Shown here piece after piece: positions 45,718-53,443 of a DNA stretch of 64,000 nucleotides (the stretch's first letter is position 1; each line of letters opens with the position of its first letter). Origin of the DNA: Aliarcobacter sp. (GTDB taxonomy: Bacteria; Campylobacterota; Campylobacteria; Campylobacterales; Arcobacteraceae); assembly GCA_028688995.1 (NCBI GenBank), contig JAQTXB010000010.1, positions 49,948 through 113,947 on the forward strand, read 5' to 3'. The position numbers and the translations under genes were made by a program. The notes below the pieces were generated by a model. The model was given only the letters and a program-made list of their open reading frames with translations. It had not been told where the DNA came from and made no database searches.

Positions 45718-46812
45718 ATGAAAAAAGATTATTTCTTACGCTGGATTGGATTTGGAGTTTTTGCACTTATAATTTGGTTATTTTTCCCTTTTTTAAAAAG
45801 TTTTTTTGTAGCATCCTTAATGGTAATAGCAACTTTTCCCATATTCCAACTTATTGAAACAAAAATTAAACAATATGAAAAATTAAAAACTTTTGCACCT
45901 GTAATTTCTGCTGGCATTATTACCTTGATTGTTTCATTAATTGTTTTTATGCCAATTGCCATATTTTTATTTAATCTTCTTAGTCATCCAACAGATAGTA
46001 TGACAATAATTCTATCTTTCGTGGATAAAATTGATATTTTAAGCAAGCACCTTCCCTCTTATTTAGAGTGGATTAGAACTCCTCTTGATACAATAATTCC
46101 AATGATAGTAACTAGAAAAGATGAGATTACTGCCTTTCTTGCAGGCTGGCTTGGAAATGGATTAAAAAACTTTATGCTAACGTTAGGAGATATGATGATG
46201 ATTGTTATATTTTTCTTCTTTTTAACTTTATATAGTAGAAGACTCATTTTATTTTTTATGCCTATTATTCCCCTATCTCGTCCACTCAAACGAGAATTCT
46301 TTAAAGAAATGACAATCATGGTATCAGTTGTTTTCTATACATTAGTGGGAGTGATGATTGCACAAGGATTAGCATTTGGAATTTTTATTGCTTTTTTTGA
46401 TGGATATAATGCTTTATTACTTGGATTTATAGTGGGTATTATGTCAATTATTCCAGTTTTTGGAACGGGGATAGTTTGGATACCAATTGCCATAAATGAG
46501 TATCTTCAAGGGAATATCTTTAATGCACTTATTATCGCTATTTATTCATATGCAATGATGTCATTTTTCATTGACAATGTTGTCAAGCTTCTCATTTTAA
46601 ATTTTATAAATAAAAAACTAAGCAAGAACAAACATCGTATCAATGAGTTTATTATATTTTTTGCTATTGTAGGTGGATTGGCAACTTTTGGATTTTGGGG
46701 ATTTATCTTAGGACCTGCGATTATTGCACTTGCAATTACAACTCTTATGACTTTCCGCAAAACCAATCAATTAAGCCTTAGGCATGAGAAAACCAACTTA
46801 GATAAAAATTAA
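45718..46812 (+). CDS. AI-2E/PerM-family membrane transporter
   Basis: The 364-residue protein has about eight membrane helices with the family's conserved features: a central GVMIAQGLAFGIFI helix, LLGFIVGIMSIIPVFGTGIVWIPIA, and the C-terminal GGLATFGFWGFILGPAI. Family members export autoinducer-2 or act in Na+/H+ or osmotic handling; the substrate here is open. It overlaps the convergent DUF948-like gene by four bases. AAAAGG precedes the ATG. Confidence 0.85.
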   Translation: MKKDYFLRWIGFGVFALIIWLFFPFLKSFFVASLMVIATFPIFQLIETKIKQYEKLKTFAPVISAGIITLIVSLIVFMPIAIFLFNLLSHPTDSMTIILSFVDKIDILSKHLPSYLEWIRTPLDTIIPMIVTRKDEITAFLAGWLGNGLKNFMLTLGDMMMIVIFFFFLTLYSRRLILFFMPIIPLSRPLKREFFKEMTIMVSVVFYTLVGVMIAQGLAFGIFIAFFDGYNALLLGFIVGIMSIIPVFGTGIVWIPIAINEYLQGNIFNALIIAIYSYAMMSFFIDNVVKLLILNFINKKLSKNKHRINEFIIFFAIVGGLATFGFWGFILGPAIIALAITTLMTFRKTNQLSLRHEKTNLDKN

Positions 46813-47447
46813 CTTTTTATACTAAGTGATTCTATCTCTTTTTGAAGTTTATCAAGTTTTTTAACAAGTTGCTTAATTTCGTTTTCCTTGATTCCATCAA
46901 CAATTCCACCATTTAAAAATTCTTGAGCTGTAGATTGAAATACTTTCATTAATTCTGCAAGCTTATCTTTTGCTTTAGTAACTAATTCTCCATAATCTTC
47001 AATAAGAGTTTCCTCAAGATTGTTGATTTTGTTTGAAATCTCATCTTTATTTTTGTAAACATAATATGCACTAATACCTGTGATTGCTGCACCGACTGCA
47101 AAACCGAATAGATTACTTTTGTTCATGTTGTCCTCTTTTATTTTTGGATTTTTATTAAAAAACTGAGAAAATGCCTTAAACGCAAGAGAGGCATTGGTTA
47201 GTTTAACGATACCATTAGTTAAGAGTTGACTTTCATTTCCAACCTTTTCTATCAAATCACTACTCTCTTGAGTGATTACAGAAATATTACTTGAAAGAAT
47301 AGAAAGTTTATCTTGCCCAAGGGAAATAAAGGCATTCACTTTATTCATAGTTTTACAATACTGAATAGCAAATAAAATAATCATTCCAGTGATAATTACC
47401 ATACATATTGCAATAATTCCTAAAAATATAAGCTGTTGATCAATCAT
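46809..47447 (-). CDS. DUF948/YtxH-like membrane-anchored protein with an internal start
   Basis: About 212 residues: an N-terminal membrane helix (about 5-30), a helical coiled-coil stretch resembling DUF948, then from residue 108 a second segment beginning MNKSNLFGFAVGAAITGISAYYVYKNKDE that looks like a YtxH-type protein with its own membrane helix, followed by a long amphipathic helix. The internal ATG at 47126 has a strong ribosome site (AGAGGACAAC), so a shorter second product may be made in frame. The start at 47447 is chosen for AGGGG upstream. Such proteins are stress-linked in other bacteria; function here is unknown. Confidence 0.65.
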   Translation of the reverse strand: MIDQQLIFLGIIAICMVIITGMIILFAIQYCKTMNKVNAFISLGQDKLSILSSNISVITQESSDLIEKVGNESQLLTNGIVKLTNASLAFKAFSQFFNKNPKIKEDNMNKSNLFGFAVGAAITGISAYYVYKNKDEISNKINNLEETLIEDYGELVTKAKDKLAELMKVFQSTAQEFLNGGIVDGIKENEIKQLVKKLDKLQKEIESLSIKS

Positions 47448-47581
47448 TTTGTACCCCTTTTTCATCACCATGATTATTTCAGTGTACTCTTATTATTGGA
47501 TTCACAGCTTAACATTTTATAATCTACAAAATGACTCTTTTTTTAATAAATTAGAAACAATAAAAAACAACTTTTTTCTTC

Positions 47582-48709
47582 CTATTTTTCTAATAAATTC
47601 TCATACTTTTTATCAGTTAAAAGTTTTAAGAAAGCAACTATTGCTTCAACTTTTCTATCACTTAACTCTTTTGCTTTTAACTCTTTTGTAGAAATTGTAT
47701 CTTTAACTTCTGGTTCATCCCAAATTTTTCCTGTTTCTGGATTTATAGTTCTTTCTTTATTGTTATATTTATCATAAAACTCTATAACAGTTTTTAAATC
47801 AGAAAATACTCCATTATGCATATATGGAGCTGTAACTGCCACATTTCTTAAAGTTGGAACTTTATATTTTCCCATTTGTTTTTCATCTTTTACAGCTGGA
47901 TTATTTAAAAGTCCTTTATCTAAATCTTTTGCACCATTTTTTGCTCTAAGTGTTTTATTTTCTGGTGTTCCAATATTATGAAATTCATAATTCGTAAAAG
48001 TTTCACCCTTTTCATCTTCACCTTTTAAAACGTGACAAGAGGCACAAGAGTTGTTGTTATTTGAGAAAAATATTGATTTTCCTAAATCTTCAAGTGGTGT
48101 TAAATCATATTCACCTTTTAAATATCTATCGTATTTAGAATCAAATGGTGAGAATTCATCTGTTCTTTCAAATGCAGCAATAACTTGTGTTAAAGCACTA
48201 TACGCTTTTTCATCATTTTCTAAAATATCATTTCCAAAAAGAGTTTTAAATGAATTTACATATAACTCATTTTCTTTGATTCTATTAATTATCTCTTTTT
48301 TACTTGTCATTCCCATTTCTGCTGGATTTAATGGTGGTCCACCTGCTTGGTCTTCCAATGTAGATGCTCTTCCATCCCAAAATTGTCCACCAATGAATTT
48401 TTGTTTTTTCTCATCAAAATGGAAATTTGGTGAAAATTTTGCATAAGATGCAGTCGGAGCTTCCCTATCTCCAATTGATTTATTATCAGCACCCATTGAT
48501 GCCATTTTAGAAACACCATTATCTCTATTATCTGTAAATCCACTGTTTGGATTGTGACAAGTTGCACAGGCTTGAGTTCTATTATTTGATAAGTTTTTAT
48601 CAAAAAATAAAATTTGCCCTAACTCCTCTTTTGATAAACTATTACTTGCACTTAAACTCACACTTGAAAAAGCTAAAAACATAGCCACTACTAACTTTGA
48701 ACCTTTCAT
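47582..48709 (-). CDS. Dihaem cytochrome c peroxidase family protein
   Basis: The 375-residue protein has a signal peptide (1-22) and two CxxCH haem sites, CATCHNP at about residue 49 and CASCHVL at about 219, as in the bacterial cytochrome c peroxidase/MauG group. PYMHNGVFSDLKTVIEFYDKYN is the typical C-terminal stretch with the second haem's ligand region. It would reduce periplasmic H2O2 or oxidise a partner protein. It is the last gene of the Fur-box operon and starts directly after the stop of the hydroxylase gene, so its function is probably linked to iron handling. Confidence 0.88.
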   Translation of the reverse strand: MKGSKLVVAMFLAFSSVSLSASNSLSKEELGQILFFDKNLSNNRTQACATCHNPNSGFTDNRDNGVSKMASMGADNKSIGDREAPTASYAKFSPNFHFDEKKQKFIGGQFWDGRASTLEDQAGGPPLNPAEMGMTSKKEIINRIKENELYVNSFKTLFGNDILENDEKAYSALTQVIAAFERTDEFSPFDSKYDRYLKGEYDLTPLEDLGKSIFFSNNNNSCASCHVLKGEDEKGETFTNYEFHNIGTPENKTLRAKNGAKDLDKGLLNNPAVKDEKQMGKYKVPTLRNVAVTAPYMHNGVFSDLKTVIEFYDKYNNKERTINPETGKIWDEPEVKDTISTKELKAKELSDRKVEAIVAFLKLLTDKKYENLLEK

Positions 48710-49627
48710 TTAAATCCCCCTATTTTTTAATAAATTTCTAACTGGTCTAAATAACAAATCTTTTAATGAAAGATAATCTTTCATTTGTTCTCGTCTTAGA
48801 CCAAATTTCATAACCTTTACACTATTTGATAAACAAAGTGTTCCAAAAACTCTGTCCCAAATAGCAATATAACCACCATAATTTTTGTCAAAATGTTTAC
48901 GACTATGGTGTATTTGATGCTGTTTTGGTGAGATAAACCATTTTTCCAAAAAACTTCCATAAGAAAATGGCACATGAGAATGTCTCAAATTTGAACCAAA
49001 TATAGAAAATATAAAAAGAAAAACATTAACTCCCAAAACCATATAAATATCTATCATTGCACCAAAAAAATAGATAAAAACTCCCGTAACAAATCCAATA
49101 CTCAAAGAGTATCTAAGCCCAAAAAGAAAATTTTCAACTGGATGAACCCTATAAAAAGTAACTGGTGTTAAAACTTTTGCACTATGATGAATTTTATGAA
49201 ATTCCCATAAAAATGCAATTGTATGCAAAAATCTGTGTAACCAATATCTAGTAAAATCACTCACAAGAAAAATTGAAACTGTATACATAAAAATAATCAT
49301 TTCATAAGAGAAAAAACTATTTTCAAAATAATCAAACTGCGAATATAAAAACTTATTTACACTAAAAGCGATAGTTTTTGCACTTATAATAAACGGTACT
49401 AATAATAAAATATTTATAAAATATGATAAAAAAAAGTAGTAATAATCTAGTTTTGCACTAGGATGTAACCAAAGTTTTGAAGAAGTTATTAATCTACTAT
49501 TTTTTTTACTTACATAAAAATAGATTATTGCTAATAATATAGAACTCAAAATATAAACCCAAAAAAGTCTTTTATTTGGGTCTATTAAATATTCAAGTAC
49601 AAAAAGTTCTTTCGAAATAGTGGTCAA
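48710..49627 (-). CDS. Fatty-acid hydroxylase/sterol desaturase family membrane protein
   Basis: The 305-residue protein has about five membrane helices and the family's histidine boxes: HRFLH (residue about 131), HKIHH (about 142), and HQIHH (about 237), plus HPVENF, which together hold a di-iron centre. Substrate in bacteria is usually a lipid or carotenoid; unknown here. It sits between a second imelysin and a dihaem peroxidase in an iron-regulated-looking operon, in line with a non-haem iron enzyme. It starts three bases after the upstream stop. Confidence 0.85.
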   Translation of the reverse strand: MTTISKELFVLEYLIDPNKRLFWVYILSSILLAIIYFYVSKKNSRLITSSKLWLHPSAKLDYYYFFLSYFINILLLVPFIISAKTIAFSVNKFLYSQFDYFENSFFSYEMIIFMYTVSIFLVSDFTRYWLHRFLHTIAFLWEFHKIHHSAKVLTPVTFYRVHPVENFLFGLRYSLSIGFVTGVFIYFFGAMIDIYMVLGVNVFLFIFSIFGSNLRHSHVPFSYGSFLEKWFISPKQHQIHHSRKHFDKNYGGYIAIWDRVFGTLCLSNSVKVMKFGLRREQMKDYLSLKDLLFRPVRNLLKNRGI

Positions 49628-49630
49628 ATT

Positions 49631-50578
49631 CTAATCTCCATCCGCATCTAAAATTTTTCCAGTTACACTTAATTGTCCAATTAAAGAGGTGTAATAAGCA
49701 TTGTGTAAATCTTTTGCACTTTTAAATAGTGCACTTGCATTTGTAAAATCATCAAGAGGTAATTTTTTTAACTCATCTTGAGTCTCTTTTATTTTTTCAA
49801 TAACTTCTAAAAGCTGAATTGATGCGCCTTTATTCATAGCAAATGCCGCAAAATCATAATAGTTATTTTTTTCAACTATTTGTTTATGTGCTTCTAAAAT
49901 TGCTTCAATTGCATTAAATGAGTTTTTACTTAAAAAGTATTCACCTCTTTCGTTTTTAGGGTCATTTTTAAATTTACCTGCATTTCCACTTGGATTTCCA
50001 ATTCTCCACTCTTTTAATCTATATGAACTAGCAATTAAAGTATTTATTACTAAAGAGTTTTCCCATTTTTCATCTTTATTAGGTTTTGTTAAATATGTTT
50101 TATAAACACCTTTTATCTCTTCTAAATGAGAAATCATTGAGTCTAAAATAGCAACACTTAACTCTTTTTCTCTTTTTGAAATATCATTATCATTAAATAA
50201 AACATACTCTAAAGCATTAATAGTTTTAAAAGAGTTTTTAAATAAAGCTGTTTTAACCTCATCATTTGATTCAACAACCCTTTTCATTTGAGTATTTAAA
50301 TCCTCTTTTAGATTATTATAAACATCCATATATCTTGGAGTATCAGCATAATTTTCATCTAAATCACCAGCAATATAAAAAGCTTCAACTTTTTTCCATG
50401 ACTTTAAAAAATTTGTAAAATTTTGTGCATTTACATCTTTTTGTAAAATCTTTGCATTATCTATTGACTCCTGAACATTTGGAATTGATACATTTTTGAT
50501 AATATTTACAAGTATTCTTTCATTGGCAAAAACCATACTTGAAAACAACAACACTAAAAACATCACTTTTTTCATCAT
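49631..50578 (-). CDS. Imelysin-family protein (second, with altered GxHxxE motif)
   Basis: The 315-residue protein has a signal peptide (1-18) and the imelysin-type helical fold. Where canonical imelysins read GxHAIE, this reads TINALEYVLF, so Gly and His are lost while Glu remains. LKEWRIGNPSGNAGKF and a final SLIGQLSVTGKILDADGD are typical of the companion imelysin in IrpA loci. It overlaps the upstream dihaem gene by four bases (ATGA). Imelysins are implicated in periplasmic iron handling; loss of the motif suggests a changed or structural role. Confidence 0.8.
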   Translation of the reverse strand: MMKKVMFLVLLFSSMVFANERILVNIIKNVSIPNVQESIDNAKILQKDVNAQNFTNFLKSWKKVEAFYIAGDLDENYADTPRYMDVYNNLKEDLNTQMKRVVESNDEVKTALFKNSFKTINALEYVLFNDNDISKREKELSVAILDSMISHLEEIKGVYKTYLTKPNKDEKWENSLVINTLIASSYRLKEWRIGNPSGNAGKFKNDPKNERGEYFLSKNSFNAIEAILEAHKQIVEKNNYYDFAAFAMNKGASIQLLEVIEKIKETQDELKKLPLDDFTNASALFKSAKDLHNAYYTSLIGQLSVTGKILDADGD

Positions 50579-51972
50579 AACTCCTCTAAGAATTTAAGTA
50601 ATTTTTCTCTTTTTTCTTTTGGTAAATTCATATAGTTTTCTTTTGCTTTCATAGCTTCACCACCATGCCATAAAATTGCCTCTTGAAAACTTCTAGCTCT
50701 TCCATCATGTAAAAGTCTAGGTTTCTCTTTATTTATTTTTTCATGAAGTGCAAGTCCCCACAAAGGTGCAGTTCTCCACTCATTTTGGCTTGCTTTAAAT
50801 TCAACTCTTCCATCACTTAACTCTTCACCCATATCATGTAGTAAAAAATCAGAATATGGAAAAACTTTAAATCCTTTTTTTGTATCAAAACTACTAATAT
50901 GACACTTTGAACATGAAATTTGTTCAAATATTTCTAAACCTTCTTTATACTCTTTTGTGATTTTAGGAGTATATGTTTTTATATTTTTTAAATAATAAGT
51001 AACAGCATCAAGTCTTTCATCTGGCAAATCAATAGCATCTTTTGCTTTTGGTGCGTCATTACATGCTTTTTGAAAAGATGTACAGTTATCATTTGGAAAA
51101 ATTGAAGTTGTAAGTCCCATATCATTATTTGCAGCACCTGCAACTTGTTCTTTTAAAGAAGCTACACTTGCTTTCCAAGTATATTTACCCAATTCCTCTT
51201 TTTTTGTAAGATTTGAATAAACCCAATTTGCACGACCGGATATTCCATCCTTATTTTCGTCATTTTCATCAACATTTTTTAAAATATCTTCGTCTGAAAT
51301 CAGTGTTATTAAACCCATACCATTTAGTGATGGAGCTATCCTATACGAAACATTGCTATCTTTTTCTAATTCTCCATAATTTAAATTTGTCAAAGAATAT
51401 TTAGGTTTTAATAAAAGTTGTTTTTCACCATCAGGTAATATTACTTCAACTTCTTCAAAATCTATTTTTATATTACCTTCAAAATCTATTCCATGAATTC
51501 CATTTATTGATAATTGATTTCCATAAATACTATTTGGAACAAAACCTTTGTATTTTAAAAGTTCTTGATGTTCTTTTGAATCGTTTGATTTTATAGATAA
51601 TCTTGCAACCAAAGATCTTGAGCTAAAACCATCTTTATTAATCAAAGTTCCTCTTCCGTTTGAAGGATGACATGTGATACAAGTATTTGCATTAAAAAGA
51701 GGTCCTAATCCATCTCTCGCGGTTGTAACACTAGGTGATTCAACCCAAGGAATTGTAAAAAAACTTCTACCTAATATAAACTTATCGTACTCTTCATCAT
51801 TTAAATTATCTATAGGTTTTAAAAGTATTGAATTATTTTTATCATTTGATAAATAAATACTTTTATTATCAACGGCAAAAAGCCCTATAGCAATTATTAC
51901 TACAAGGCTTTTTAGAATAAAAATTTTTTTTAACAAATTATAATTTTGTTTCATCTGGGTCTGTAACATCAT
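50575..51972 (-). CDS. DUF1111 dihaem oxidoreductase (thiol-oxidoreductase-like)
   Basis: The protein is up to 465 residues, with an N-terminal membrane/signal segment (about 16-34) and two CxxCH motifs: NTCITCHP at about residue 97 and CSKCHIS near 350. GDLSDGRVEF-like and LLHDGRARSFQEAILWHGGEA near the C terminus are DUF1111 marks. It is a periplasmic electron-transfer protein found next to imelysins in many genomes, probably changing the iron redox state. Its frame overlaps the irpA end by 35 bases, with no clear ribosome site, so the true start is uncertain; it may begin at one of the codons just inside (ATG at 51954) and rely on translational coupling. Confidence 0.83.
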   Translation of the reverse strand: MMLQTQMKQNYNLLKKIFILKSLVVIIAIGLFAVDNKSIYLSNDKNNSILLKPIDNLNDEEYDKFILGRSFFTIPWVESPSVTTARDGLGPLFNANTCITCHPSNGRGTLINKDGFSSRSLVARLSIKSNDSKEHQELLKYKGFVPNSIYGNQLSINGIHGIDFEGNIKIDFEEVEVILPDGEKQLLLKPKYSLTNLNYGELEKDSNVSYRIAPSLNGMGLITLISDEDILKNVDENDENKDGISGRANWVYSNLTKKEELGKYTWKASVASLKEQVAGAANNDMGLTTSIFPNDNCTSFQKACNDAPKAKDAIDLPDERLDAVTYYLKNIKTYTPKITKEYKEGLEIFEQISCSKCHISSFDTKKGFKVFPYSDFLLHDMGEELSDGRVEFKASQNEWRTAPLWGLALHEKINKEKPRLLHDGRARSFQEAILWHGGEAMKAKENYMNLPKEKREKLLKFLEEL

Positions 51973-53260
51973 CTTTACTTAAACTAATTTTATTAGCAGC
52001 TGCAACATTTACCATCTCATCACCTAGTTTTCTCAACTCATTTTTAAGTTTTACAATAACTTTTGATTGAGGACTTTCTGGTCTAATTTGATAATCAAAA
52101 TGTTCTTTTGTTTTAGCAACTTCATCTATACTATGAATTTTTTCTTCAATAGATTTCATTAAAGCTAAAACTCTCTCTTTAGTTGGAGCATCTACAGCAT
52201 CTAATAAAGAAGCACCATATTTTTTACCTTTATATGTTGCAGTTAATACATTTTTAAATCCTAAGTAATCATTTACTATGTCTCTGTGAGTATTATCAGA
52301 GAAACAAGAGTGTTCGTCCTCTTCACTTGGAGTTAAAACAGCAACTGCAATTCTCTCATTTGCAAACTCAGATTTTACAAAAACACCAAGTCCTGCAATA
52401 ATTTGTTTTAAAGCTTGTGCTGATTCAATATTTTTAGAAGCATTCTCACCTGTCAATTGACCCTTTAGTGCCGCTTGATATAAACCTTTTGTTCCATCAA
52501 CCTTTTTTTCCCAAGCTGATTTTACAGTTTCTAAATCATCAACTAATTTTTCAGATGCTGCTTTTAAATAATCAAATCTTCTAGATGCATTTTTATCAGT
52601 TGTAAAATCTGTTAAAGGTCTAAGTCCAGCACTCATAGCACCAGGAGTTACACTATCTTTTAAGAAATTTGAGTAATCTTGATCTTGTCCCCATAATAAA
52701 AATTCAATTGCATGATAACCAGATGCAACATTTGCATCTCCACCATTTTCGTTTAACTCAGTAATTGCATCAACTGTAATTTTTGTAACATCAACCTCTT
52801 TTGATTCTTCTCCACCTGGATTAAACTTTCCAACAGTATCAATAATATTTCCAGAAGTTAATTTTCCATTAGCATCAATTGTATAATCAATCATATTTTC
52901 ATCAAGTGGCCAAGCATTAATTTGCCCTTCCCTTGCACCATAAGCTTCAGCTATCCATTCATCTTCAGAATCAACTGGACCATTTGAAAGTCTAAATGCT
53001 TCTGATTGACCATAAGATTCCCTTGAAACTATCCAAGCTTTTTTTGCTTTATCCAAATTTTCTTGAGTTGGTTTTTTTGCAAACTCATCAATTGCAGTTT
53101 TTAAAGCCTTTGCATCTTTTAAAGTATCACTATAATTATCAAGAGCTATATTAGAATAAGCATCTAAAATAGGATTAACTTTTGTTCCAGCATAACTTGA
53201 TATGGCAACTGCTGTAACTATAGAAAAAGAAACAAGTACTTTTTTACTAAAATTTAACAT
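51938..53260 (-). CDS. irpA: IrpA-type imelysin, iron-regulated periplasmic protein
   Basis: The 440-residue protein has a signal peptide (1-23) and two imelysin repeats. The canonical GxHxxE is present in ASGYHAIEFLLWGQD (about residue 180) and the IrpA marker HSCFSDNTHRDIVNDY lies at about 318. It is the first gene of a five-gene operon and lies 76 bases downstream of a perfect Fur box. Family members take part in iron acquisition, perhaps holding Fe in the periplasm while the dihaem partner changes its redox state; the mechanism is not established. Confidence 0.88.
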   Translation of the reverse strand: MLNFSKKVLVSFSIVTAVAISSYAGTKVNPILDAYSNIALDNYSDTLKDAKALKTAIDEFAKKPTQENLDKAKKAWIVSRESYGQSEAFRLSNGPVDSEDEWIAEAYGAREGQINAWPLDENMIDYTIDANGKLTSGNIIDTVGKFNPGGEESKEVDVTKITVDAITELNENGGDANVASGYHAIEFLLWGQDQDYSNFLKDSVTPGAMSAGLRPLTDFTTDKNASRRFDYLKAASEKLVDDLETVKSAWEKKVDGTKGLYQAALKGQLTGENASKNIESAQALKQIIAGLGVFVKSEFANERIAVAVLTPSEEDEHSCFSDNTHRDIVNDYLGFKNVLTATYKGKKYGASLLDAVDAPTKERVLALMKSIEEKIHSIDEVAKTKEHFDYQIRPESPQSKVIVKLKNELRKLGDEMVNVAAANKISLSKDDVTDPDETKL

Positions 53261-53335
53261 TTAATTCCTTTTTAATTTTAATATTAATTATCATTAATGA
53301 ATTAAAGCGAAAAGAAACTTTTGTTTTTCTTAAAT

Positions 53336-53350
53336 TGATAATAATTATCA
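53336..53350 (-). promoter_or_regulatory. Fur box upstream of irpA operon
   Basis: TGATAAT-A-ATTATCA is a perfect 7-1-7 inverted repeat matching the Fur consensus, 76 bases before irpA. A second half-like ATTATCATTAA lies at about 53288-53298, closer to the gene. Repression under iron-replete conditions is expected. Confidence 0.8.
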
Positions 53351-53443
53351 CAATATTTTATTGGATTTAGAAATTTATAGTTTTTTGTAAATTTATTTAT
53401 TAGTTTTTGTAAGCGAAGAAGAGTGGCAAAATAGAGTTAAACT

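Noticed and set aside
53336..53350. Reading the TGATAAT palindrome as an FNR or CRP site
   Set aside because: The TTGAT/TTGTGA half-sites are absent, whereas the 7-1-7 Fur pattern is perfect and lies before iron-type genes.
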